Source of the DNA: an uncultured Chitinophagaceae bacterium
GTDB lineage: Bacteria; Bacteroidota; Bacteroidia; Chitinophagales; Chitinophagaceae
DNA: 64,000 nucleotides
Assembly (NCBI GenBank): GCA_937958995.1
Contig: CALGAP010000021.1
Location: forward strand, 8,072-72,071
Direction: 5' to 3'
This document shows, piece by piece, positions 34,843-43,447 of this stretch; within the stretch, counting starts at the first letter, position 1; every line of letters begins with the position of its first letter. Made by a program: the position numbers and the translations under genes. A model generated the notes under the pieces. That model made no database searches and was not told where the DNA came from. It saw only the letters and a program-made list of their open reading frames with translations.

Positions 34843-34998
34843 TTATTTCAATTTTCTTTCATCAGAAACGGTCAGTTTCTTGCGACCTTTTCTGCGGCGG
34901 GCAGCCAGCACTTTGCGGCCATTTGCCGTTTGCATGCGTTTGCGGAAACCGTGTACGGTTTTGCGGCGGCGGCGATGCGGTTGAAAAGTACGTTTCAT
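34843..34998 (-). CDS. rpmH: 50S ribosomal protein L34 (bL34)
   Basis: The short highly basic protein of 51 residues begins MKRTFQPHRRRRK and contains HGFRKRMQTANGRKVLAARR, the bL34 signature. The C-terminus (LTVSDERKLK) is slightly longer than the usual 44-47 residues, as is common in Bacteroidota. It is a structural part of the large ribosomal subunit. Its -7 box is at 35096-35103, giving a leader of about 90 bases. It is first in the rpmH-rnpA-yidD order. Confidence 0.97.
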   Translation of the reverse strand: MKRTFQPHRRRRKTVHGFRKRMQTANGRKVLAARRRKGRKKLTVSDERKLK

Positions 34999-35095
34999 TT
35001 GCTTACACTTTTGTCAATTTAAAAAAATTGGCCAAAGGCCGGGTTCCGTTTTTCGCAAGACGGGCCACCATGCCCGTGCTTTTGTGAAAGGACGG

Positions 35096-35103
35096 CAAAG
35101 GTA
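35096..35103 (-). promoter_or_regulatory. -7 box TACCTTTG of rpmH promoter
   Basis: Minus-strand TACCTTTG matches TAnnTTTG. The predicted leader to rpmH is about 90 bases, longer than for most genes here, and contains a short GGGCA/TGCCC-type inverted repeat near 35061-35078. Confidence 0.5.
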
Positions 35104-35113
35104 AGGAAATATT

Positions 35114-35209
35114 GAATATTGAATTTGAATTTGAACAAGGAATGTTGAATAAGAATGGAGGTCAATATTCGCATTCAACTTTCCTTGTTCAAATTCAGAT
35201 TCAATATTC
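35114..35209. repeat. gene-end palindrome, family A copy 3
   Basis: Arms 35114-35150 and 35173-35209 are 37 bases each with two mismatches and a 22-base loop. The right arm contains the murI stop codon (35201-35203). The far side is the rpmH promoter region, so this copy sits between two co-oriented genes, unlike the two convergent copies at 8221 and 25587. Confidence 0.85.
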
Positions 35210-36046
35210 GAGCAGCGCCACGCGCTGCGACCTCACCGTGTTGCCGAAAAATACAGATGCATGGTTATCAAAGTCTTCGGGGGAGTCGGTGGTATAAAAG
35301 AGTCGGGCCTGCTTGCGGGTAAGGCGTTGCTCTATTTCGGGATGGCGCGAGAGGTAAGAGACCAGGCTGTCGGCCACCATTTCGCCCTGGGAAATGATGG
35401 TGACATTGGGAGGTGCGGCCTGGGCGATCTTGGGTTTCAGGAGCGGGTAATGGGTACAGGCGAGTAAGAGTGTGTCGATGTCTTTGTCTTTCGACAGGAT
35501 ATTATCAATATGCTTCTTCACGAAATAGTCGGCGCCGGGTTTGTCGTATTCGTTATTCTCGACAATGGGCACCCACATGGGACAGGCTTCCTGGTAAACC
35601 GTGACATCGGGGAAAAATTTCTGAATTTCAATGAGGTATGACTCCGAGGCTACGGTGCCGGAGGTGGCAAGAATGCCGATCTTCCTGGTTTTGGAAAAAT
35701 TGCCGATGATCTCAGTGGTAGGGCGAATTACGCCCAATACGCGGTTGGTGCCGTGGTGGCTGCTGCTCATTACGGGAAGATCATTTTGCTGGATACTGCG
35801 CAGAGCCTTAGCCGAGGCGGTATTGCAGGCCAGTATCACCAGCGGGCAGCCCTGCCTGAAAAACCAGTCTACGCACTGCAACGTGTAGCGATATACCGTT
35901 TCAAAAGACCGATTGCCGTAGGGCGCCCTGGCATTATCGCCGAGGTACAGATAATCATATTGCGGCAGTTTCTTCAATATTTCCTTCATCACGGTAAGTC
36001 CGCCATAACCTGAGTCGAAAATGCCGATGGGATTGTAACCAGTCAT
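35201..36046 (-). CDS. murI: glutamate racemase
   Basis: Cofactor-independent racemase that supplies D-glutamate for peptidoglycan. The Asp/Ser motif GIFDSGYGGLTV is at residues 8-19, the first catalytic Cys is Cys74 in LACNTASAKA, and the second is in LLLACTHYPLL near residue 197. The length of 281 is typical. The ATG at 36046 places the conserved N-terminus right; a GTG at 36064 is less likely. Its stop lies within the family A palindrome. Confidence 0.95.
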   Translation of the reverse strand: MTGYNPIGIFDSGYGGLTVMKEILKKLPQYDYLYLGDNARAPYGNRSFETVYRYTLQCVDWFFRQGCPLVILACNTASAKALRSIQQNDLPVMSSSHHGTNRVLGVIRPTTEIIGNFSKTRKIGILATSGTVASESYLIEIQKFFPDVTVYQEACPMWVPIVENNEYDKPGADYFVKKHIDNILSKDKDIDTLLLACTHYPLLKPKIAQAAPPNVTIISQGEMVADSLVSYLSRHPEIEQRLTRKQARLFYTTDSPEDFDNHASVFFGNTVRSQRVALLEY

Positions 36047-36060
36047 TACGCTAATATAAA

Positions 36061-36180
36061 TCACGGATTATAAGGATGACGCGGAATACACGGATTTTTG
36101 TAATCACGGATTAGAAGGGATTCACTGATTAGTACGGATGTCGCGGATTACTCCGTGTCATCCGTACTAATCTGTGATCA
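36061..36180. repeat. inverted repeat, family C (CACGGATTA words)
   Basis: The stretch is built of CACGGATTA-type units. A perfect 14-base arm GATTAGTACGGATG (36127-36140) pairs with 36159-36172 and extends a few bases further with one mismatch. It lies between the ompH terminator and the murI start, upstream of murI. The word CACGGATTA occurs at least twice in the left part. Similar CGGATTA repeats are familiar from many Bacteroidota genomes. Confidence 0.65.
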
Positions 36181-36212
36181 AAAAAAGAGGCCGTCCCTTT
36201 CGGAACGGCCTC
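36180..36212 (-). terminator. intrinsic terminator after the ompH pair
   Basis: On the minus strand the stem GAGGCCGTTCC/GGGACGGCCTC (one mismatch near the loop, GAAA loop) at 36187-36212 is followed by seven T. It lies 28 bases after the stop of the ompH gene at 36241 and ends the bamA-ompH-ompH transcript. Confidence 0.9.
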
Positions 36213-36240
36213 AATATTATTGATGCAATCATTTTATTCC

Positions 36241-36801
36241 TTATTGCCTGCCGGGTGTTTGAGTGCCCGCGGTACCGGGAGCTGTTGGCTTTTTGTAGTT
36301 AATGCCCATCTTTTTCGCTACCAGTTCGATGATATCATCGCCGGGAGGACATACCAGCAGCGCTTCTCTTTCGAAGATGTAGGTGTAACCATGTTCTTTG
36401 GCCACAGCCTGTACGGCATCATAAGCCTTCTTGTTGATGGGTCCGATTAACTGCGCCTGGCGCTCTTGCAGTAATTGCTGAATGCGCTCTTCTTCGCCAC
36501 CAAGGTCCTGGCCCATCTTGGTCAATTCAGCCCTCTTTACCTGCTTCTGCGCTTCGGTGAATTTTGCTGAATCCTGGTTGAATTTTTCGATAGCTGCGTA
36601 AAAAGCATTTTGTTTTTCGGTAGCACTTTGAATCAAAGCATTGCGATACTCCATCAGGTTGGTATCAGCTTTCTTGGTCTCGGGCATGATGCTTACCAGT
36701 TCCTGTGAACTGATATACCCGATCTTGATTTGCTGTGCATCTGCCTTTCCGGCTACTACCAGGCACAGGGCCAACGTCATTGCAGTAAATAACTTTTTCA
36801 T
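36241..36801 (-). CDS. OmpH/Skp-family periplasmic chaperone (second copy)
   Basis: The 186-residue protein has a signal peptide (MKKLFTAMTLALCLVVAGKADA) and a long charged helical body like the tentacles of Skp (ALIQSATEKQNAFYAAIEKF). It ends in a Pro/Thr-rich tail (PTAPGTAGTQTPGRQ) not seen in the neighbouring copy. Skp holds unfolded outer-membrane proteins on their way to BamA. It follows the other ompH copy with a gap of 110 bases and is ended by a strong terminator. The two copies are divergent in sequence, so this is an old duplication. Confidence 0.9.
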   Translation of the reverse strand: MKKLFTAMTLALCLVVAGKADAQQIKIGYISSQELVSIMPETKKADTNLMEYRNALIQSATEKQNAFYAAIEKFNQDSAKFTEAQKQVKRAELTKMGQDLGGEEERIQQLLQERQAQLIGPINKKAYDAVQAVAKEHGYTYIFEREALLVCPPGDDIIELVAKKMGINYKKPTAPGTAGTQTPGRQ

Positions 36802-36911
36802 TGCGTGTCTTTTTTGTCACCCTGTTTTTTTATTTTTTTTCGGGTGTCGGTTTCTTGGTTTTAAGTTGCGAAATCCGCTTGCGAGGTTGCCTCCGGAATT
36901 TCTTTTTCATT

Positions 36912-37436
36912 TTATTTAACCCCAAGGTCTTTCAAAATATCCTCGCTTCGGTCCAGTTTGGGGTCGGCAAAGATAACGGTTATTCCTTCACTTTTGTCCA
37001 AAATAAAGTCATATTGCCGGTTCACGGCAAGCTTTTGAATGGCATTATAAACCTTATCCTGGATGGGTTTGATCAGCTCCTGGCGTTTCTTGAACAGATC
37101 GCCTTCAAAACCAAACCTTTTACGTTGCAGGTCGCGCACCTCTTTTTCCCTCACAAACAACTCATCCTCCCTTTTTTTGCGGAGCTCTTCACTCAACATA
37201 ACCCGCTCTGCTTCAAAATCGCGGTACATCTTATCGAGAGCCGCTTGTTTTGCGTCAATTTCTCTCTGCCACTGTTCGCTGATCTGGTCAAGTTGTTTCT
37301 GGGCCTCTTTGTATTCGGGCATTTTATCGAGTATATAGCGTGTGTCGACTATCGCATATCTCGAAGATTGCGCACTGGCATTACCCGCGAACAGGGTAAA
37401 CAGCAGAAGCACTGCTGGAAAAGATAATATTTTCAT
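36912..37436 (-). CDS. OmpH/Skp-family periplasmic chaperone (first copy)
   Basis: The 174-residue protein has a signal peptide (MKILSFPAVLLLFTLFAGNASA), then SRYAIVDTRYILDKMPEYKEAQ, the start of the OmpH domain. Long coiled-coil helices rich in Lys, Glu and Arg follow. The C-terminus (DKSEGITVIFADPKLDRSEDIL) is the conserved beta-strand end of the family. It starts 17 bases after the bamA stop, so it is co-transcribed with bamA and likely delivers clients to it. Confidence 0.92.
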   Translation of the reverse strand: MKILSFPAVLLLFTLFAGNASAQSSRYAIVDTRYILDKMPEYKEAQKQLDQISEQWQREIDAKQAALDKMYRDFEAERVMLSEELRKKREDELFVREKEVRDLQRKRFGFEGDLFKKRQELIKPIQDKVYNAIQKLAVNRQYDFILDKSEGITVIFADPKLDRSEDILKDLGVK

Positions 37437-37453
37437 ATAATGAAATTTAAACG

Positions 37454-40174
37454 TTAATCCGGTTCAAACCCGAGCATAAAGGTGAAGCGGGCCGCATCAC
37501 GCAGTTTGCCACCGGGTGTCAGTCGGTCAAAGCCAATGCCATAATCAAATCCGAGCAAGCCAAACATGGGCAGGAAGAATCGCATACCCACACCGGCACT
37601 ACGGCGGAGGCGGAATGGGTTATATTCTTTGTAATTGTACCATCCGTTCGCCGCTTCAAACCATGCCATACCATAAATGGTGCTGCTTGGATTGGTAGTA
37701 AACGGATATCTCAATTCCAAAGTATATTTATTGAAAATAGTGAAGAACTGGCTTGCATTCTGCTGATCAGGGTTCACCTTCGGATTCGAATTCTCGTACA
37801 CCGGGTAACCACGGTGTGCTATGATATCATATCCCAGCACAAAGTTACCATTTGCCAATCCTGCATCACCCACCTGGAATCTTTCAAACGGCGAAAAATC
37901 CAGGTTGCTGTTATACCTTCCCATAAATCCATATTTGGCCGCAGCGCGTAGTACAAACTGGCGGCTGTTATCGGCACCCATAGGTCTGCCGATAGGTATG
38001 AACCACTCCGCGTTGAAACGCCATTTATGAAACTCGGGCAAACGATAAACGTCTTCGTTGGTAGAATTTTTGCGGAACACCGAATAGGGCGGCGTAAATT
38101 GTCCGCTCAGCATAAAGTTCGAACCTTGTGTAGGGAAGATCGGGCTCGGACCCGCCGAGTTGCGGTTCAATGCCAGCTTCAGGCTCAGGTTGTTTGAAGT
38201 ACCATCGCTGATACCGGCAAAAATGTATGGATATTTCTGCAGTTTATACTGCGTAAAGTTCAAAGAATAGATCAGCGTGAAATAGTTGTCGGGCCACTTC
38301 AGCTGCTTACCCAACGCAACAGTCACACCAAAGTTTTTCAACGAGCTGGTGTCGCTGAACACATAGCGGTTGGTAGAATAATCATAACCGCCCTGGCGGA
38401 ACACGCTCTTATATGCGCTCACGGTGAGCGAATTTCTCTTTTTACCACCCAGCCAGGGTTCTGTGAATGAGAAGTTGTACGACTGGTAGGCGCGGCCGTT
38501 AGATTGCACGCGCAGGCTCAGCTTCTGGCCATCACCCGTAGGCAGCGGATCCCAGGCTTTTTTATTGAAAATATTTTTGATTGAAAAGTTGTTGAACGAT
38601 ACACCCAGCGTACCCGTCAGGCCAATACCGCCGCCCCAGCCGGCACTCAGTTCCAGTTGGTCACTCGATCGTTCTTCCAGTGAATAGTGTATATCCACCG
38701 TACCATCTTCCGGGTTAGGCACGGGGTTGATACCAATCGTTTCCTGGTTGAAGAAGTTCAGCTGCGCAATTTCGCGTTGAGAGCGAATGAGGTCGGTACG
38801 ACTGAATTTTTCACCAGGCAGTGTATGCAGTTCGCGGCGGATTACATGCTCTTTGGTTTTTTCATTACCCGAAATAGTCACGTTTTTGATAGTTGCCTGC
38901 GGACCCTCCACCATGCGAATTTCAAAATCGATGGTGTCGTTGTACACCGCGGTCTCTACTGGATCAACGCGGAAAAACAGGTAACCATCGTCAAAATACA
39001 AACCGCTGATGTCACCGCCTTCAGGTGAAATAGTTTTTCCGAGTTTTTTGTTTAAAATATCCAGGTTGTATATATCCCCTTTCTTGATACCCAACAGAAT
39101 GTTCAGGATAGAATCGGAGTATTTGGTGTTTCCTTTCCAGGCAATATTGCCGAAATAATAGCGACTGCCTTCATCTACTTTTATGTCGATGCGCAGGTTG
39201 CCTTTGCGGTTGGGGTAAATGGTATCGGCCACGATGGCAGCGTCACGATAACCAAGCGAGTTGTAATATGCAATGATTTTTTCCTTATCCTCTTCATATT
39301 TCTTGGCGTTGAACTTAGCCGAGCTGAATAATTTGAAGCGGAAGTAGGGATCGAGAAATTCTTTTGTCTTGGTTACAGAAAGGAAACCTGCATCGCGCAG
39401 ATATTCTTTGAAGGAAGGTCTTGATGACTCGCCGTAAGGACTTACCTCTTTTGAAGGGAACAGCGTAAGCTTGGTCATTTCCTTGGTGCCTTTCATATGC
39501 TTTTTCAGCTTCAGGCCAGGCACGTTTTCATTTCCGAAGAAAGTGATATCGCTGTTGCGCACCTTATTGCCCTTATCGATATAAAAATTCAGGATTACCG
39601 CATTGGGCAGCGAAGGATCGGGCACTTCTTCAACGCGAATCTGTACGTTCTGGAACGATTTTTCAGCGTAGTATCTCTTGATCGCATCAACGGCGCTGAT
39701 GCGGGTATTATCGGTCACCACGCGCATGCGCACCAGGCCGGTTTTTGTTTTTAACTCATCCTGTTCGGATTTGCGCACGCCTTTGAAATAAAAATTCGAA
39801 AGGGCGGGCCTTTCGGTAACGGCTATTTCAATCCAGATTCTATCGCCTTCCACCTTGGTATAGTAGATTTCTATATCGGAAAAAAGGTGCTGGCTCCAGA
39901 GTTTATTGATGGCTTTGGCAAAATCATCACCGCCGGGAATCACTACTTTGGAACCGACGTTCATGCCAATGATGGAGAGTAAGAGTTGCTGATCGTATCT
40001 TTTTGTTCCTGTTATTTCGATGCCTGCAATGGTGTATTCGCGGGAGGTTCTTGATTGAATCAATTCCAAGAGGGCCGGATCTATAGAGGTCGGAATGGTA
40101 TCGGGCGTCTGCGCTAATGATGCGCCAGCAATCAATATAGTCACAAGCAGTAAGAGGAACCTGGGAGTAAGCAT
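37454..40174 (-). CDS. bamA: outer membrane protein assembly factor BamA
   Basis: Central Omp85 insertase of the outer membrane, about 906 residues. Signal peptide (LLLLVTILIAGASLAQ), then POTRA domains (about residues 40-430, with repeated patterns such as IAGIEITGTKRYDQQLLLSIIG and IKNVTISGNEKTKEHVIRREL). A 16-strand barrel follows (about 470-906). The RSSDQLELSAGWGG segment starts the barrel and GFDRLTPGG lies near the C-terminus. The start at 40174 or 40183 fits the signal peptide better than 40207. Gene order uppS-bamA-ompH-ompH is conserved in Bacteroidota, as far as I know. Confidence 0.96.
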   Translation of the reverse strand: MLTPRFLLLLVTILIAGASLAQTPDTIPTSIDPALLELIQSRTSREYTIAGIEITGTKRYDQQLLLSIIGMNVGSKVVIPGGDDFAKAINKLWSQHLFSDIEIYYTKVEGDRIWIEIAVTERPALSNFYFKGVRKSEQDELKTKTGLVRMRVVTDNTRISAVDAIKRYYAEKSFQNVQIRVEEVPDPSLPNAVILNFYIDKGNKVRNSDITFFGNENVPGLKLKKHMKGTKEMTKLTLFPSKEVSPYGESSRPSFKEYLRDAGFLSVTKTKEFLDPYFRFKLFSSAKFNAKKYEEDKEKIIAYYNSLGYRDAAIVADTIYPNRKGNLRIDIKVDEGSRYYFGNIAWKGNTKYSDSILNILLGIKKGDIYNLDILNKKLGKTISPEGGDISGLYFDDGYLFFRVDPVETAVYNDTIDFEIRMVEGPQATIKNVTISGNEKTKEHVIRRELHTLPGEKFSRTDLIRSQREIAQLNFFNQETIGINPVPNPEDGTVDIHYSLEERSSDQLELSAGWGGGIGLTGTLGVSFNNFSIKNIFNKKAWDPLPTGDGQKLSLRVQSNGRAYQSYNFSFTEPWLGGKKRNSLTVSAYKSVFRQGGYDYSTNRYVFSDTSSLKNFGVTVALGKQLKWPDNYFTLIYSLNFTQYKLQKYPYIFAGISDGTSNNLSLKLALNRNSAGPSPIFPTQGSNFMLSGQFTPPYSVFRKNSTNEDVYRLPEFHKWRFNAEWFIPIGRPMGADNSRQFVLRAAAKYGFMGRYNSNLDFSPFERFQVGDAGLANGNFVLGYDIIAHRGYPVYENSNPKVNPDQQNASQFFTIFNKYTLELRYPFTTNPSSTIYGMAWFEAANGWYNYKEYNPFRLRRSAGVGMRFFLPMFGLLGFDYGIGFDRLTPGGKLRDAARFTFMLGFEPD

Positions 40175-40283
40175 ACGCTGCATTCCGGAACGTTTAAACT
40201 GGAGCAAATTAGTCGGATTTATTAAAAGTGTTTGTTAAAGAATGGGTAATTACGATACTTATACCGTTTACAGATAATATGGT

Positions 40284-41045
40284 TTATTCGTTTACTGATT
40301 CCTGCTGCAACTGGTCGCTGGTCTTGCCAAAACGTCTTTCGCGGCCTTGAAAATCGAGAATTGCTTCATACAAATTTTCTTTTCTGAAATCGGGCCAGCG
40401 CACTGGTGTAAAATACAGTTCCGCATAAGCGAGCTGGTACAACAGGAAATTGCTGATACGATATTCACCACTTGTCCTGATCATGAGTTCAGGATCGGGG
40501 AAATCGCTGGTTGCCAGGTATCGCTGCAGGGTGTCTTGCGTAATACTGGCGGGATCAATCTTACCTGCTTTCACATCGGCGGCAATGTTCTTCACTGCCT
40601 GTACCAGTTCCCAACGGCTGCTGTAGCTCAAAGCCATTACCAGGTTGAGGCCTGTATTCTTGCTGGTGATCTGCAGCGATTCGTTCAGTGCCTGTCTTGC
40701 ATTTTCAGGCAACATATTCATATCGCCGATCACGTGCAGCTTGATGTTGTTCTTGTTCAGGGTTTCGGTTTCTTTCCTGATAGTGTCCACTAACAATTCC
40801 ATCAACCCTGTCACTTCAAATGCGGGACGGTCCCAGTTCTCGGTGCTGAAAGCATAGAGGGTAAGGTATTCTATACCCAGTTCGGCGCAACCTTCCACAA
40901 TATTGCGCACGCTTTCTACGCCGTGAAAATGACCGTACAGGCGATCCTGTCCTTTTTCCTTCGCCCATCGTCCATTGCCATCCATGATGATGGCAATATG
41001 CCTCGGTAAGCGTTGAAGATCAATAAGCTCCTTCTGACTCGCCAT
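40284..41045 (-). CDS. uppS: isoprenyl transferase (undecaprenyl diphosphate synthase)
   Basis: Makes the C55 lipid carrier for peptidoglycan and O-antigen. The N-terminal motif IAIIMDGNGRWAK holds catalytic Asp22. HFHGVESVRNIVE, YLTLYAFSTENW and PDPELMIRTSGEYRISNFLLYQLAYAE-type segments complete the cis-prenyltransferase set. The start at 41045 gives 253 residues; a longer frame from 41240 has no conserved sequence and spans the promoter. bamA follows about 110 bases downstream. Confidence 0.96.
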   Translation of the reverse strand: MASQKELIDLQRLPRHIAIIMDGNGRWAKEKGQDRLYGHFHGVESVRNIVEGCAELGIEYLTLYAFSTENWDRPAFEVTGLMELLVDTIRKETETLNKNNIKLHVIGDMNMLPENARQALNESLQITSKNTGLNLVMALSYSSRWELVQAVKNIAADVKAGKIDPASITQDTLQRYLATSDFPDPELMIRTSGEYRISNFLLYQLAYAELYFTPVRWPDFRKENLYEAILDFQGRERRFGKTSDQLQQESVNE

Positions 41046-41065
41046 TCCACATTTTTTGAAGGTGG

Positions 41066-41073
41066 CAAAGGTA
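41066..41073 (-). promoter_or_regulatory. -7 box TACCTTTG of uppS promoter
   Basis: Minus-strand TACCTTTG matches the consensus, with a leader of about 16 bases to the ATG at 41045. Confidence 0.6.
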
Positions 41074-41565
41074 CAATAATTTACGTGTGAAAGATAGGGA
41101 AGCGCTATTTTATGCGTGTGGGGGCACCGGGGGTTGAAGCCCTGGTATTTCACCATGCCAATGCGACCGAAGTGCCTGATAAATAACTGGTTGCACCGAA
41201 CGCGGCTGTATGTCGGGTATTGATTCCACCATTTACTCATTTCTATCCGCCAGTTTAATCTTCATCTGCGCCATCATTCCTTCCCTGGTTCGGCTTACTA
41301 ATGTTTCAGGCCCCGCAGTACCTGAGAATGGCAGAATCGCTGAATGGTGAAATCGATACCCAATGGACGGGTCCAAGGTTATGGGATGGCATTTTCTGAA
41401 AGCATTTAGTCGTGAGGGTTATTGAGCAACAATAACGAAATGGAATGAAAATCAGGCAGGATTTCGGTTATGTGTTCGGGTGAGTGAAGATCTCCAAATT
41501 ATATGGAGACTACCCTCAGGGTCGAGGGAGCCAGCAGATGAAATTCCGTTACCATTTCACAGAAA
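41074..41565. other. about 490-base stretch without a supported gene
   Basis: Between uppS and the DUF6089 gene (both minus). A frame extending uppS upstream to 41240 shows no conserved features. Two short inverted repeats occur near the DUF6089 end: TCTCCA/TGGAGA (41491-41509) and CCCTC/GAGGG (41513-41528). Neither has a T-run. I see no tRNA-like cloverleaf and no other credible ORF. Confidence 0.5.
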
Positions 41566-42423
41566 TCAATTCGCCGTCGGACACCTGTACGAAGTCAGGT
41601 TGAAGCCCACGGTAAACTCAGCAATCACAAAATGATCTTTCTGCTTCGAAAAACCGCGCTGGCGGCCTTCGATGCCGATGATTTCGCCGGTTTCGTAAGA
41701 GCGGTCCTGCATGAGGGAAGCTATAGAAGGACTGCCGTCGGGGAGTGGGGGAAATTTGTCGGCGCCCACATAGGTCTTGCTCACGTCGTCGAGGTAATCG
41801 GTCATGGTAAACCGGTAGCCTACTTCAAAACCTATGTTGATGCGGTCGTTCAATGCATATTTAACGCCTACGCCAAAGGGAAAGCAGATGGCCATGGTGT
41901 TGTAGGGCTTGCGATCGGGATAGGCGGCTGTGCCCTGGCCTTCGGTGCCGAGCGGACGAAGAAATACTTTTCTGCCGTTGAGATAAGCATAGGGATCGTA
42001 GCTGAACACACCTACACCCAATGTTACATAAGGAGTGAAATTGTGGTAGGGATCAGCGGGAACGAATTTGAAGAAATTGAAATCGCCTTGCAAAGTGAGC
42101 TCGAAAATATTTGAGTTGAAGCTGAGGTTGCGACGGCGTTGATATTCGTTGTGAGTATTGTAAATATCAGAATAACCCAGTTGTGCAAAATGCGCGGCCA
42201 CGCGTAAGGCGGTATAGTTGCCGAATTGCTTGCGGAAAAATACGCCGGCAGCAAATTTTGGCCTGTTCAGTTTGGCCCTCGTATTAAGGTCGCCGAAATA
42301 GTGTGCGGCGCCGGCAGATAGCCCGAACTCACCTTCCTGCACTACGCTTTCGTATTGAGCAACGGCTGGATGCATGCCCCCTACCAAAGCCAGCAGGGTC
42401 AAAACAAAGGTCAATTTCTTCAT
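41566..42423 (-). CDS. DUF6089 family outer-membrane beta-barrel protein
   Basis: The 285-residue exported protein has a signal peptide (MKKLTFVLTLLALVGGMHPAVAQ) followed by EGEFGLSAGAAHYFGDLNTR, the opening of the DUF6089 family. Alternating polar/hydrophobic beta-strands continue through the protein (PYVTLGVGVFSYDP, NIGFEVGYRFTMTDYLDDV). It probably forms a small outer-membrane barrel. Function unknown. It lies between nadK and uppS, an order I associate with Bacteroidota genomes. The long gap before uppS suggests separate transcription. Confidence 0.82.
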   Translation of the reverse strand: MKKLTFVLTLLALVGGMHPAVAQYESVVQEGEFGLSAGAAHYFGDLNTRAKLNRPKFAAGVFFRKQFGNYTALRVAAHFAQLGYSDIYNTHNEYQRRRNLSFNSNIFELTLQGDFNFFKFVPADPYHNFTPYVTLGVGVFSYDPYAYLNGRKVFLRPLGTEGQGTAAYPDRKPYNTMAICFPFGVGVKYALNDRINIGFEVGYRFTMTDYLDDVSKTYVGADKFPPLPDGSPSIASLMQDRSYETGEIIGIEGRQRGFSKQKDHFVIAEFTVGFNLTSYRCPTAN

Positions 42424-42542
42424 ACCCGATAAATTATGAGGCTAAGCGGCTCTGATCCCCTCTTAGCAAAGCATTGCAATATAAGGATTAACTACCGTGC
42501 AGTAAAACGGAACCATTCGCTTTTTTCGTACTACACGAAATG

Positions 42543-43421
42543 TTAATTCCGGGTGTCGAGTCCCCACGACAGCTTATTACGCAGGGTTTGCAGGAAATTG
42601 TTCTCGTTGAGACGCACCAGGCTAAGCGTAAATGACTCACGCCTAACGGCTAACTGTATTTTTTTGTCCACCAGCTCGCGCCGCGAATCCAGCGCGCAGA
42701 TGAAGTTTTCACTCCGGCCCTCCACCTCGAATGAAATGACATTATCGTCGGGCACCACTATGGGCCGCACGTTCAGGTTATGGGGCGCCACGGGGGTAAT
42801 CACAAAACTGCTGGATTCCGGGAACACAATAGGGCCATTGCAGCTCAACGAGTAACCGGTAGATCCTGTAGGGGTGGCCACTATCAGTCCGTCGGCCCAG
42901 TATGTATTCAGGAATTCGCCATTCAGGTAGGTATGGATCTTGATCATGGGCGAGGTGTCGGTCTTGTGAATGGCAAATTCATTCAGTCCGTAAGGGCACT
43001 CGCCAAAAAGTGCGCTGCTGGCGTCCAGGTGTATCAGCGTTCGCTTATCAATCAATATACTTCTTTTCACCAATGCCTGCACCGCCACATGCAATTCTTT
43101 TCTACCAATACTTGCCAAAAAACCAAGCCGGCCAAAATTGATACCCAACACGGGCACATTGGTATCTTTCACCAATGTAACCGTATCCAGCAACGTACCA
43201 TCGCCACCCAGGCTCACCAAAAAATCAATCGATTCCCCAAGATCATCGCTATCATTAAACACCGACAGCTTCTCCGGAAACCGATACCCCGCCTTTATCT
43301 TCTCAAAAAACGGCTGATATATCACAGGCTCAATATGCTCCTTCGACAATTCATCCAACAACTGCTGCAGTTTGTCTTGCTGATCTGTTTCTATATCCCG
43401 GCAGTAGATAGCTACTTTCAT
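42543..43421 (-). CDS. nadK: NAD kinase
   Basis: Phosphorylates NAD to NADP. GGDGT at residues 72-76 is the nucleotide-binding signature with catalytic Asp74, and NEFAIHK and the GSTGYSLSCNGP motif complete the site. The length of 292 is typical. It starts 26 bases after the stop of the Omp85-like gene, so the two may be co-transcribed. The DUF6089 gene follows about 120 bases downstream. Confidence 0.96.
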   Translation of the reverse strand: MKVAIYCRDIETDQQDKLQQLLDELSKEHIEPVIYQPFFEKIKAGYRFPEKLSVFNDSDDLGESIDFLVSLGGDGTLLDTVTLVKDTNVPVLGINFGRLGFLASIGRKELHVAVQALVKRSILIDKRTLIHLDASSALFGECPYGLNEFAIHKTDTSPMIKIHTYLNGEFLNTYWADGLIVATPTGSTGYSLSCNGPIVFPESSSFVITPVAPHNLNVRPIVVPDDNVISFEVEGRSENFICALDSRRELVDKKIQLAVRRESFTLSLVRLNENNFLQTLRNKLSWGLDTRN

Positions 43422-43447
43422 AATAATTCAGGTGTTGTCCACTCTCT

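Noticed and set aside
36801..37427. 208-codon plus-strand frame antisense to the ompH gene
   Set aside because: Phe/Leu-rich shadow of the charged coiled coil on the other strand; no independent support.
41046..41240. N-terminal extension of uppS
   Set aside because: It spans the uppS promoter box and adds about 65 residues with no family match.
41046..41565. Possible tRNA in the uppS-DUF6089 gap
   Set aside because: A GGGGG-rich stretch near 41120 looked stem-like, but no T-loop (GGTTCGA-type) or anticodon arm can be built.
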